Part shown: positions 9,224 through 17,484 of the stretch, in pieces
Layout: each line of letters opens with the position of its first letter
Position numbering within the stretch: the first letter of the stretch is position 1
Translations under genes and position numbers: made by a program
The notes under the pieces: generated by a model
Seen by the model: only the letters and a program-made list of their open reading frames with translations
Databases searched by the model: none
Told to the model about the DNA's origin: nothing
NCBI RefSeq assembly: GCF_024499055.1
Contig: NZ_CP071249.1
Span: forward strand, 1,846,001-1,910,000
Reading direction: 5' to 3'
Length of the DNA: 64,000 nucleotides
Source of the DNA: Turicibacter bilis
Lineage (GTDB): Bacteria; Bacillota_I; Bacilli_A; MOL361; Turicibacteraceae

Positions 9224-10155
9224 TATTGATAATGGACTCCTTTCTTCTCAAATTTAAATTGTAATAATGTCACAATCATCATGATGACAAATAAAACAAG
9301 AGCTTGTGTACAAGCTGTTTCAAATCGTCCATTGAAGAAAGCTTCACGATAAATTGAGTGAACGAGTACATTCGTTGAATCTCCAGGTCCACCTTGTGTT
9401 AATAATTTGATTTGACCAAATGCTTGGAAAGCATTAATTAAATTCATAAAAATGACTAAGAACATTTGGGGTGAGACCATCGGAATGATAATATTTTTTA
9501 ATTTATGAAAGAAATTCGCTCCATCAATCGCTGAACTTTCTAATAACTCAGTTGGAATATTGCGAAGTCCTGTCGTTAAAAAGATAAAATTAAGACCTAG
9601 ATTTAACCAAGTGGTTACAACAGCTACAGAGATTAACGCATATCTAGGATCAGTTAACCATCCAATTTCTTGACCTAATACGAAGTTTAAAACTCCATTC
9701 GTTGGATGAAAAATCATTGTCCAAATAGCTGCTGCTGGTGCTGATGCAATGGCCATAGGTAACGAGAACATTAATTCATAGATTCTATTTCCTTTTAATT
9801 TGTTATTAGCTAATAGGGCTAAGACGAAACCAATGATCACTGATGGTGTAGCGACTAAAAAAACAAACTTAAATGTCACAATAATTGAGCTATAAAATTC
9901 GGGCGATTGAAATAACTCAATAAAATTTTCTAATCCTACAAATGATTTAATTTCTCCTCTTAAATTCGTTTGAGATAAACTCAAAATAATCGTTTTAACA
10001 AATGGATAAAATACGAAAACCATAAAGACTGCAAAAGCGGGGGTTAAATAAAGAAATGGCTCCACTTTGCTTATTAACTTTACTTTTTTCTTTTTACTCA
10101 CTTGTTCCTTGTCTACAAACTTTATTTTTGTAGAAATCATAGATTGTTGTTCCAT
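9223..10155 (-). CDS. ugpA: ABC transporter permease, UgpA type
   Basis: This is a permease of the MalF/UgpA class and the first gene of the operon. There are six predicted membrane segments after a basic cytoplasmic N-terminus, and an EAA-like loop (ESSAIDGANFFHK). The frame opens at 10176, but AGGAGG lies 7 nt before the ATG at 10155, so the protein is 310 residues. Pho-box-like repeats lie 75-110 bp upstream. Gene order (two permeases, binding protein, HAD, phosphodiesterase, ATPase) fits a self-contained glycerophosphodiester scavenging system. Confidence 0.92.
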   Translation of the reverse strand: MEQQSMISTKIKFVDKEQVSKKKKVKLISKVEPFLYLTPAFAVFMVFVFYPFVKTIILSLSQTNLRGEIKSFVGLENFIELFQSPEFYSSIIVTFKFVFLVATPSVIIGFVLALLANNKLKGNRIYELMFSLPMAIASAPAAAIWTMIFHPTNGVLNFVLGQEIGWLTDPRYALISVAVVTTWLNLGLNFIFLTTGLRNIPTELLESSAIDGANFFHKLKNIIIPMVSPQMFLVIFMNLINAFQAFGQIKLLTQGGPGDSTNVLVHSIYREAFFNGRFETACTQALVLFVIMMIVTLLQFKFEKKGVHYQ

Positions 10156-10199
10156 GTGGGCTCCTCCTAAATACAATTCGAACTACAAGGTCAACTATA

Positions 10200-10297
10200 G
10201 CATCCTTATTTTAAGCGATAATGAATTTACTGTTAAAAATTGTTAATAAATCGTGTTTATTGTTAATATTCGGATAAAAATATTAATTCACCGTTAA
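10200..10297 (-). promoter_or_regulatory. Pho-box-like repeats and promoter of the ugp operon
   Basis: Read on the minus strand there are TTAACA hexamers at 10231-10236, 10241-10246 and 10261-10266 and a TTAACG at 10292-10297. The first two are spaced 10 bp apart. TTAACA repeats spaced about 11 bp are the PhoP box of Firmicutes. A TAAAAT that could be the -10 lies 17 bp downstream of the last repeat. Phosphate control of a ugp operon has precedent in other bacteria; no PhoPR genes are in this window. Confidence 0.5.
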
Positions 10298-10491
10298 AAT
10301 TATTAGAAAAGCATAAAAAGAGAGACTATATTTATTGATAAGTCTCTCAAATTAATTGCTATGATTTCTTCTTTCATTAAATTTTAAATCATCAATTCTT
10401 TATAAATATTCCATATTTATTATAAAAATTAATTTTCTGGCAAATAATAAAAATAATTGAATATTTTATGATAAATGAAAGGATGGAGTTA

Positions 10492-11673
10492 ATGGCATTC
10501 GATAAAATTATTCTTAAAAACTTACTTAAAAACTTCAATAGCGTCCCCTTCACTGTTCAATTTTGGGATGATGAGTTTTTTACAATTGGTGAGGGAGCAC
10601 CAGTCTTTAAAGTTTTTATTCGTGAACCAATTAATCAAAAAGATCTATTAACAAGTACCTCTTTAGCCCTTGGTGAAGCCTATATGGATAAAAAAATTGA
10701 GATTGAAGGTGATCTTTATACAGCACTAGATGCCATCTTAAGGCATATTGATCACTTCACAACCGATTTTAAGGCACTTCCTAAACTATTTCATAATAGT
10801 ACAGCGAAAGCTAAGCAAAAAGAAGAGGTTTCCTCACACTATGATATTGGAAATGATTTCTATAAACTCTGGCTCGATGATACACTTTGTTACTCATGTG
10901 CTTATTTCAAACACGAAAATGAATCATTGCATCAAGCACAACTTAATAAAATTGATCATCTTCTTGCTAAGCTTCAATTAAAAGAAGGTGAATCCCTACT
11001 CGATATCGGTTGCGGTTGGGGATGTCTTTTAATTACAGCAGCCAAAAAATATAAAGTTAAAGGTGTTGGAATTACGCTGAGCCAAGAGCAATTCGATGAA
11101 TTCTCTAAACGTATTAAAAACGAACAACTTGAGGATTACTTAACAGTCAAATTAATGGATTATCGCGATCTTGAACATTCTAATTTACAATTTGATAAAG
11201 TCGTTAGTGTTGGGATGCTTGAGCATGTCGGACGTACAAATTACGATCTATTCTTAAAAAATGTCAATGCCGTTTTAAAACCAGAAGGGATTTTCGTTCT
11301 TCACTACATTAGTGGCGTTAAAGAAGGTGAGGGAGATGCATGGATTCGAAAATATATCTTCCCTGGTGGAACCATCCCTTCTTTACGGGAAATCATCTCT
11401 TTGTCTGCTAACTATAACTTCCATGTCATAGATGTTGAAAACTTACGTCCTCACTATCGCATGACACTTCTTCATTGGTACAAAAACTTCGAAGACCATA
11501 TTTATGAAATTAGCAAAAAATTCGATGAACGCTTTATTCGAATGTGGCGAATGTACTTATGCTCTTGTGCGGCATCATTTAATAATGGTGTCATTGATCT
11601 TCACCAAATTGTGTTCACTAAAGGAGTAAATAATCATCTTCCACTCACACGCGATTACTTATATGAGAAGTAA
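10492..11673 (+). CDS. cfa: Cyclopropane-fatty-acyl-phospholipid synthase
   Basis: It methylates unsaturated acyl chains of membrane phospholipids with S-adenosylmethionine. The hallmark SHYDIGNDFYKLWLD is near residue 120, the SAM site LDIGCGWG near 165, and VSVGMLEHVG follows. At ~393 residues it is close to the E. coli enzyme. The frame is open from 10468; ATGs at 10483 and 10492 are also in frame, and 10492 has AAAGGA about 9 nt upstream, so I prefer it. It is divergent from the ugp operon and ends in a shared terminator. Confidence 0.93.
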   Translation: MAFDKIILKNLLKNFNSVPFTVQFWDDEFFTIGEGAPVFKVFIREPINQKDLLTSTSLALGEAYMDKKIEIEGDLYTALDAILRHIDHFTTDFKALPKLFHNSTAKAKQKEEVSSHYDIGNDFYKLWLDDTLCYSCAYFKHENESLHQAQLNKIDHLLAKLQLKEGESLLDIGCGWGCLLITAAKKYKVKGVGITLSQEQFDEFSKRIKNEQLEDYLTVKLMDYRDLEHSNLQFDKVVSVGMLEHVGRTNYDLFLKNVNAVLKPEGIFVLHYISGVKEGEGDAWIRKYIFPGGTIPSLREIISLSANYNFHVIDVENLRPHYRMTLLHWYKNFEDHIYEISKKFDERFIRMWRMYLCSCAASFNNGVIDLHQIVFTKGVNNHLPLTRDYLYEK

Positions 11674-11686
11674 TCTTATAAATAAG

Positions 11687-11715
11687 AAAAGCGAGAACTC
11701 AAAGAGTCTCGCTTT
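11687..11715. terminator. Bidirectional terminator between cfa and xpt
   Basis: The inverted repeat AAAAGCGAGA / TCTCGCTTTT (11687-11696 with 11706-11715) sits between convergent stop codons. Confidence 0.85.
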
Positions 11716-11720
11716 TGCTT

Positions 11721-12296
11721 TTATTCTTCTATAAATTCAATGATTCCTTCACCTAATTTACTTACACGTGCTAGGGAATACACGTCATATCCTTTATCGA
11801 TTAATAATTGACGTCCTGGTTGGAATGATTTTTCAATAACAATTCCAATTCCCGCTACTTTTGCTCCTGCTTCTTCAACTAAGCGAATCGCACCTAAAGC
11901 CGCTTCACCATTGGCTAAGAAATCATCAATAATTAAAATATGATCATCTTCTGAGATGTATTTCTTAGATAATGTTAATTCATAATCTGTTGCTTTTGTA
12001 AAGGAATGAACAGTTGTTTGATACACGTCACCTTTTAAAATTTTAGATGCTTGTTTTTTTAATGTCACCATCGGTAAGTTCATTTGCATTGCTGTCATAA
12101 CCGTCGGTGCAATTCCAGAACTTTCAATCGTAAAGATTTTAGTCACTCCATGATTTTCGAAATATTTCTTAAACTCAGTTCCGATGTTATACATTAAATG
12201 AGCATCAACCCCATGATTTAAAAAAGAATCTACCTTTAGAACTGTCTCATTTAATGCCATTCCATCATTTAAAATTCGTTGTTTTAAAGCTTCCAC
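11721..12296 (-). CDS. xpt: Xanthine phosphoribosyltransferase
   Basis: It salvages xanthine to XMP using PRPP. The PRPP motif is [13 protein letters not shown] near residue 125, as in Bacillus Xpt, and the 191-residue length matches. The start is a GTG that directly abuts the TAG stop of pbuX; GGAGG inside the end of pbuX is 8 nt before it. It is the second gene of the riboswitch-controlled operon, so the order is permease first, the reverse of Bacillus subtilis xpt-pbuX. Confidence 0.95.
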   Translation of the reverse strand: MEALKQRILNDGMALNETVLKVDSFLNHGVDAHLMYNIGTEFKKYFENHGVTKIFTIESSGIAPTVMTAMQMNLPMVTLKKQASKILKGDVYQTTVHSFTKATDYELTLSKKYISEDDHILIIDDFLANGEAALGAIRLVEEAGAKVAGIGIVIEKSFQPGRQLLIDKGYDVYSLARVSKLGEGIIEFIEE

Positions 12297-13649
12297 CTAA
12301 GCAACCTCCACTTTTTTTAACTTTTCTGCACTCACTTGAGTCTCTTTTAATACTAAATTTAAAACTAATGCAACAATCGTTCCTGTTGAAATTCCTGATG
12401 AAAAAATCATTTGTAACGCTTCAGGTAATCCCGAAATAAACTCTGGGCGGAACGTTACACCTAAACCTAATGCCATTGAAGTTGCAATAATTAAAAGATT
12501 ACGGTCTGTTAACTCAACACGACTTAATGTCTTAATTCCAGCTGCAGCCACCATACCAAACATCACAAGTCCAACCCCGCCTAAAACAGGTTGTGGAATT
12601 CCATTAATGACACCTGCTAACTTAGGGAATAGCCCTAAACAAACAAGTAAAATACCTGCCATTACTGCTACATGCTTACTTGCAACTTTCGTTAAAGAAA
12701 TTAAACCAACATTTTGGCTAAATGATGTATTAGAGAATGACCCTACTAATCCACCACAAATACTACCAAAACCATCAGCTAAAATTCCAGCCCCAATTTT
12801 TTTATCTGTCATTTCAACATCAGATGTTTCTCCAATGGCTTTTAAACATCCGACTGTTTCAATCGTCGTTACGAAATAAGCAGGAATAAATGCTAAAACA
12901 GCCTTCCAATCAAAAATGATTCCATACTCCAAAATGTTAGGAATCGTAAACCAACTTGCCTCTGTTACTGCTGTAAAGTCAACCATCCCAAATGGAATAC
13001 AAACCACATAACCAACAATCATCCCAATTAAGATAGAAGCACTACTAATCATTCCTTTACCATAACGATTTAATAATAGTGTAACAACTAAAACTAACAT
13101 CGCAATAGAGATATTTAATAAACTTCCATAATCAGCTGAACCCGTTCCACCAGCTGCCCAGTCAATAGACACGGGTAATAACGTTAATCCAATTAAACAA
13201 ACTACTGTTCCTGTTACAATTGGTGGGAATAACTTCATTAACGGTTTAATAAAGAAACTTAAAATAATTTCAAATAATGAACCTAAAATCGTTGCTCCAA
13301 CAATACCAGCCATTCCTAACGTTGATCCTACTGAAATCGCAGGAGACACAAACGTAAAATCTGTTCCCATAATACAAGCCACGCGAGCCCCAACAGGCCC
13401 TACTCCATAAGCTTGAATAATAGTTGCTAGACCGGCTGCTAAAATTGAAGCACTAATTAGTGACGTGGTCATGGCACTATCAAATCCTAATGCTCCTGAA
13501 ATAACAAGTGGGACGACGACAATTCCTGAAAAAGCTGCAAAAATATGTTGCAATCCAAATAAAACTTTCTTTCCAACCGTCGGATTATCATCGACTCCAT
13601 AAATTAAATTTGTTTGACTCCCAATTTGTTCTTTGTTACTCATCTTCAT
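12297..13649 (-). CDS. pbuX: Xanthine permease (NCS2 family)
   Basis: This nucleobase:cation symporter has about 12-14 membrane segments. The N-terminal GLQHIFAAFSG and the later ETVGCLKAIGETSDVE are typical of the NCS2 xanthine/uric acid branch. Three nearby in-frame ATGs are possible starts; the second (13649) has the best spacing to AAGGAG. Expression is controlled by the guanine riboswitch about 235 bp upstream, so the cell imports xanthine when guanine is scarce. It is co-translated with xpt. Confidence 0.92.
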   Translation of the reverse strand: MKMSNKEQIGSQTNLIYGVDDNPTVGKKVLFGLQHIFAAFSGIVVVPLVISGALGFDSAMTTSLISASILAAGLATIIQAYGVGPVGARVACIMGTDFTFVSPAISVGSTLGMAGIVGATILGSLFEIILSFFIKPLMKLFPPIVTGTVVCLIGLTLLPVSIDWAAGGTGSADYGSLLNISIAMLVLVVTLLLNRYGKGMISSASILIGMIVGYVVCIPFGMVDFTAVTEASWFTIPNILEYGIIFDWKAVLAFIPAYFVTTIETVGCLKAIGETSDVEMTDKKIGAGILADGFGSICGGLVGSFSNTSFSQNVGLISLTKVASKHVAVMAGILLVCLGLFPKLAGVINGIPQPVLGGVGLVMFGMVAAAGIKTLSRVELTDRNLLIIATSMALGLGVTFRPEFISGLPEALQMIFSSGISTGTIVALVLNLVLKETQVSAEKLKKVEVA

Positions 13650-13732
13650 CATACACTCCTTTTTCTAATAGAAACAGAGAAATAGTCTACATTATGAAAA
13701 ATTATCCTCAGTTCCTAGGCCTTTTTTAATTC

Positions 13733-13777
13733 AAGGCTAACTATAGTCCAGATAAAATTTATCTGGACTTACCTACT
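13733..13777. repeat. AGTCCAG/CTGGACT hairpin repeat, copy A
   Basis: A 12-bp perfect inverted repeat (13745-13756 with 13758-13769) is preceded by AAGGCTAACTAT. The same borders recur at 16.93 kb and 21.00 kb. This copy lies in the pbuX leader, between the riboswitch terminator and the start codon. Confidence 0.7.
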
Positions 13778-13794
13778 TATGGCCAAGTAGTTAT

Positions 13795-13831
13795 AAAAAA
13801 AGCAGCACCCCATTTTAAAACGAGGTGCTGC
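13795..13831 (-). terminator. Riboswitch-controlled terminator upstream of pbuX
   Basis: On the minus strand GCAGCACC (13831-13824) pairs with GGTGCTGC (13809-13802), followed by seven T. The 5' arm continues into CCTCGT, which can instead pair with ACGAGG, the 3' strand of the aptamer P1 stem. This is the antiterminator/terminator switch of an OFF riboswitch. Confidence 0.85.
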
Positions 13832-13883
13832 GCGAATAGATATATAATAAAAAATTATATATCAAAAAATCATCCAACAACGC

Positions 13884-13951
13884 CTCGTAGTCCGCACTTT
13901 TACGGTTTGCAGGTAGAAACGCCCAGTCCATATTACCAGGTATATACGAGT
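13884..13951 (-). ncRNA. Guanine-class purine riboswitch aptamer
   Basis: Read on the minus strand, P1 is CTCGTA...TACGAG, with the conserved junction and loop elements TAATATGG, TTTCTACC and CCGTAAA. The specificity nucleotide next to P1 is C (GGACTACGAG), as in guanine/hypoxanthine aptamers; adenine aptamers have U there. It should terminate pbuX-xpt transcription when guanine is bound. Confidence 0.93.
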
Positions 13952-14059
13952 CTATATTCATTTTTACCACTTTATTATATTATGTTGTTCTTAAAATTAC
14001 AATGAATTTCCATATTTATTAATTTTTTTTGTAAATAGCTATCTCAATTTTCATAGAAA

Positions 14060-14097
14060 AATGAAAAGCCACCTCTATCATTAAGGCGGCTTTTAAA
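14060..14097 (-). terminator. Terminator of the rsmF-like gene
   Basis: AAAAGCCGCCTT and AGGTGGCTTTT pair with one weak position and are followed by TCATTTTT on the minus strand, just after the stop. Confidence 0.7.
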
Positions 14098-14102
14098 TAT
14101 GA

Positions 14103-15473
14103 TTAATTCCAACGTAATCCTTTTGGATAATGATTCTTTAACATATTGTTTGCAAGTTTAGCCCATCCTAGTGAGTAACCATCGACACAAATTAAATACC
14201 ATCCCTTTTCTCCTTCAAAGGGAATTGTCTCACCGCGTAAATAAGCACGAATTTCATCACTATCTGCTGCAAATGAGATAGAATGCTTCACGTCTTGTGG
14301 ACTTAATGATAACGCCAAGGCATGTGAAGGTTCAAAACGATTTTTCTTCATTGTTCCTAAATGCCACCCAGCACGAACCACTTTTAATTTATCAAAGGTT
14401 AGCATCTCCTCTGGAACAATATATAATTGATCACCGAATAACACGTAATCCCCTTTAGGAACTTCAACTAATGCAACTTTCGCGAACATTAAAAATTCTT
14501 GAATCTTCTTCTTATCATTTAATGGCTTCACATACTGACGTTTTGGCTCTTTAAACTCAGCATCTTCTGTTTTTCTTAATACAGCAACATAGTGTCCTTC
14601 CCCATGGATATAGTGTGGCCATAAACGGTAAGTTTCTTCAATGCCTTCAGCCTCACTATTTGACCATTCACGACGTCCCGGTTTAAAGCCCTCATAAGCT
14701 TTCATCGATTCAATTTTAAATTCGGGATGTGATTCAATAAACGCGCCAATTGCTTGCTCATTTTCTTCTGGTGCAAACGTACAAGTTGAATAAACAATAC
14801 GTCCGCCTGGTTTTAACATCGTAGCAGCCTCTTCTAAAATATCAGCTTGACGATCTGCACAAATTCGAACGTTTTCTAAACTCCATTCTTCTTGTGCCAC
14901 TTCATCTTTTCTAAACATTCCTTCTCCTGAACATGGCGCGTCAACAACGATACGATCGAAATATGAAGGGAAATGCTTTGCTAATTTCTGTGGGCTTTCG
15001 TTAACCACAACTGCATTTTTAATTCCCATGCGCTCAATGTTTTGCGAAAGAATTTTAGCACGCTGTGGATAAATTTCATTCGTGATTAACAATCCTTCTT
15101 GCTGCAACTGAGAAGCCACATGTGTACTTTTTCCACCTGGAGCTGCACATAAATCTAGTACTTTTTCACCTGGTACAGCTTCAACAAAAGTCCCAACTGA
15201 CATCGCACTCGGTTCTTGAATATAATAAACACCTGCTTCATGATAAGGATGTTTGCCTGGACGGTCAGCTTGCTGATAAAAATAACCTTCAGGGACCCAT
15301 GGAATTGATTTTAAATCAAACTTATTTAATGTTTCAAACTGGTCTAATGTTGTTTTTAATGTATTAACACGTAGCCCAAGAGACTTCTCTTGTTCATAGC
15401 TATTAATAAACGCTTCATACTCCTCTTTAAGTAACGTCTGCATTTTATCTAAAAAGTCTTTTGGTAACGACAT
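14103..15473 (-). CDS. rsmF: 16S rRNA (cytosine-C5) methyltransferase, RsmF/NOL1-NOP2-Sun family
   Basis: This SAM-dependent m5C methyltransferase acts on RNA. The SAM loop APGGKSTH is near residue 110, VDAPCSGEGMFRKD near 180 carries one catalytic cysteine, and YSTCTFAPEENE near 230 carries the nucleophile cysteine. The C-terminal ~150 residues form the extra RNA-binding part seen in RsmF-like proteins of Firmicutes (456 residues in total). AAAGGA precedes the ATG. The exact target cytosine cannot be read from sequence. It is a single-gene unit with its own terminator. Confidence 0.88.
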   Translation of the reverse strand: MSLPKDFLDKMQTLLKEEYEAFINSYEQEKSLGLRVNTLKTTLDQFETLNKFDLKSIPWVPEGYFYQQADRPGKHPYHEAGVYYIQEPSAMSVGTFVEAVPGEKVLDLCAAPGGKSTHVASQLQQEGLLITNEIYPQRAKILSQNIERMGIKNAVVVNESPQKLAKHFPSYFDRIVVDAPCSGEGMFRKDEVAQEEWSLENVRICADRQADILEEAATMLKPGGRIVYSTCTFAPEENEQAIGAFIESHPEFKIESMKAYEGFKPGRREWSNSEAEGIEETYRLWPHYIHGEGHYVAVLRKTEDAEFKEPKRQYVKPLNDKKKIQEFLMFAKVALVEVPKGDYVLFGDQLYIVPEEMLTFDKLKVVRAGWHLGTMKKNRFEPSHALALSLSPQDVKHSISFAADSDEIRAYLRGETIPFEGEKGWYLICVDGYSLGWAKLANNMLKNHYPKGLRWN

Positions 15474-15919
15474 TTTGATTCATCCTTTCATCTTTAACTC
15501 TATCTATGGATTATAGTACAAAAGACGAAGTCTTTAAACAACTACTCTTTATAAATTTATCGAGATTTAATGCATTTTTTTCTGCATTATAAAAACAGAT
15601 TATTATCCTGGATAGTTATCTCCCCTATGACCGCTCTCCTGCTGTGGATAAGAAAACTAAAATCATAATCTCTTCCTATGTGATACGCTTGTACCTTGTG
15701 GATAATACTGAACTGCTCTAAAAATGGTTATCCACAAATTCATTTATAGCACTCAGTCGATATGAGTCAGATCTTTTCGATTTCCCCGTCAATCCCATCC
15801 CGTTAAATAAGCTATTCTATTATTAGTTACTTCAGCGATTTTAATGACTAGTTAGCATCTCCTTTAAATAAGTTCTATCTTACAAATTAAAAAGACGTTC
15901 ATTTTGAACGTCTTTTTAG
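15474..15919. other. Gap containing a cluster of three perfect DnaA boxes
   Basis: No gene is visible. Perfect DnaA boxes lie at 15643-15651 and 15697-15705 (both TGTGGATAA) and at 15728-15736 (TTATCCACA), all within 94 bp, about 30 kb from dnaA. They could titrate DnaA or regulate a neighbour. The rest is AT-rich without clear structure up to the phnA-like terminator. Confidence 0.55.
15890..15916 (-). terminator. Terminator of the PhnA-like gene
   Basis: A 12-bp perfect stem, AAAAGACGTTCA / TGAACGTCTTTT, with a 3-nt loop lies immediately after the stop on the minus strand. Confidence 0.9.
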
Positions 15920-16267
15920 CTAGATTTTTTTAACAAATTCAGATTTTAAGCTCATTGCTCCGAATCCATCAATTTTACAATCGATATCATGACCATTTGC
16001 TGAATCATGAACTAAACGGATTCCTTTAACTTTAGTTCCTTGCTTAATAGCTGAAGAACTTCCTTTAACTTTTAAATCTTTGATAACTGTAACAGTATCT
16101 CCATCAGCTAAGATGTTTCCATTAGCATCACGGATTACGTTTGCTTCTGCAGCTTCTGCCTCAGCAGCAGGGCTCCATTCATGAGCACACATTGGGCAAA
16201 CTAACATGCTTCCATCTTCATATGTATATTCTGAATTACATTTAGGGCAATTTGGTAAAGCTGACAT
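15920..16267 (-). CDS. yjdM: PhnA/YjdM-family zinc ribbon protein
   Basis: This is a small cytosolic protein with an N-terminal zinc ribbon (CPKC near residue 8 and CPMC near 28) followed by the SH3-like PhnA domain with [23 protein letters not shown]. At 115 residues it matches the family. Despite the historical name (alkylphosphonate uptake) its function is not established. It is single-gene, with a good GGAGG and a strong terminator. No phosphonate genes are nearby. Confidence 0.88.
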   Translation of the reverse strand: MSALPNCPKCNSEYTYEDGSMLVCPMCAHEWSPAAEAEAAEANVIRDANGNILADGDTVTVIKDLKVKGSSSAIKQGTKVKGIRLVHDSANGHDIDCKIDGFGAMSLKSEFVKKI

Positions 16268-16464
16268 CTTTATTCCTCCATTCTAACGACTCTCATAAGT
16301 CATTATCATATCATAAAAAACAACTTTTTTCAAAGTTGCCTCTACAGTTGAATCATTAAATCTTAATCCTTTATTAGAATATACGACCTTAATGAATCTT
16401 AATCATCGTTAAATCCTTAATTCATTAATAAAATTTTTGATTGTATGATAAATCTAAATTTTTA

Positions 16465-16908
16465 TTAATCTTCAAGATTAATTCGTGTCACCTTTATTTC
16501 CTTATCTTCTATCGTAACAATAGCCATCGTCAATGACAAGGAAAAGCGTCGTCGTCCACAACCACCTGGATTTAAATAGACCACCCCATCCTTCACTTCA
16601 TATTCATATTTATGAGAATGCCCATAAATCACTAAATCAAAGTTATCCACATGTTTAGGAATATCTTTTTTATCATGAACCACGTAAATTAACAACTCAT
16701 TCATCTCAAGCTCTAAATAATCAGGCAAGCCCTCAAATTTATCATTATTTCCACGTACGACAAACGTGTTTGCGATCTCGTTTAATCGTTCAATGATCTC
16801 TTCTTTACAAACATCTCCAGCATGAATAATATAATCACATTCTTTTAAATAGATTAACACATCATCTCTTAAAACATTATGCGTATCTGAAATCACTCCA
16901 ATTTTCAT
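16465..16908 (-). CDS. yfcE: YfcE/MJ0936-type metallophosphoesterase
   Basis: This small calcineurin-like phosphodiesterase has the metal-binding blocks in order: ISDTHN near residue 5, HAGDV near 32, VRGNND near 53, VVHD near 77 and GHSHK near 97. At 147 residues it has the usual length. An in-frame ATG exists 9 bp upstream, but AAAGGA is 8 nt before the ATG at 16908. It is often linked to rph/rdgB in Firmicutes but stands alone here. A hairpin repeat (copy B) begins about 22 bp upstream of the start. The substrate is unknown. Confidence 0.88.
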   Translation of the reverse strand: MKIGVISDTHNVLRDDVLIYLKECDYIIHAGDVCKEEIIERLNEIANTFVVRGNNDKFEGLPDYLELEMNELLIYVVHDKKDIPKHVDNFDLVIYGHSHKYEYEVKDGVVYLNPGGCGRRRFSLSLTMAIVTIEDKEIKVTRINLED

Positions 16909-16917
16909 TAAAATCAT

Positions 16918-17456
16918 CCTTTCTGAAATAACTATATAAGTCCAGATAAATTTTCTTCAGAGAAAATTTTTAACTGGACTATAGGCTGCCTTGATAGATA
17001 AAACATATCAGTATTTTTTATTTGCTACTCAAGATGTAGAATACTTATCTGTTTATATATAGATATAAGACAAAATAATCCTCAGTTGAAACTTTTCCAA
17101 ACCACTCGATGAAACAATCTAAGTTGTGGATAACTTCATCAATAACATAATAATCACTCATCATCATTTCTTTATCATCTAGTATAAATAAAAATTTTCA
17201 TCCTTCCAAGACCTTTATAACAATTAAAATTTGCCCGTTTTCCACAACCTAACATAACAACATCCCCCTCATAAGCAATTCTTAAAGACTCAATATTCTA
17301 TCTATTTATTCTCTTATCATGAAAAATTATGGACAAGTGTCCCTCTAACATCTTCCTTCTTATTTAACTCAGTATGGCACTTTTACAAAAGACAGAAAAT
17401 CATTCATCAATATAGCTGTTCCCCCTTTGGTATATAAAAGTTTAATTTATAGCAAA
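16918..17456. other. Gap with hairpin repeat and one DnaA box
   Basis: No gene is visible. It contains repeat copy B and one perfect DnaA box, TGTGGATAA, at 17125-17133. The remainder is AT-rich without open frames. Confidence 0.5.
16930..16992 (-). repeat. AGTCCAG/CTGGACT hairpin repeat, copy B
   Basis: AGTCCAG (16939-16945) and CTGGACT (16974-16980) enclose an inner stem, AAATTTTCT/AGAAAATTT. Outside it the minus strand reads AAGGCAGCCTATAGTCCAG, matching the border of copies A and C, in opposite orientation to them. Confidence 0.7.
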
Positions 17457-17484
17457 AAAAATCATATCTTTTGATATGATTTTT
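17457..17484 (-). terminator. Terminator of the bile salt hydrolase gene
   Basis: The stem AAAATCATATC / GATATGATTTT has a short loop and abuts the bsh stop codon. Minus-strand reading continues into a T-run. Confidence 0.85.

Noticed and set aside
10320..10348. GAGAGACT/AGTCTCTC hairpin between ugpA and cfa as a terminator
   Set aside because: No gene ends on either side and there is no T-run directly after the stem.
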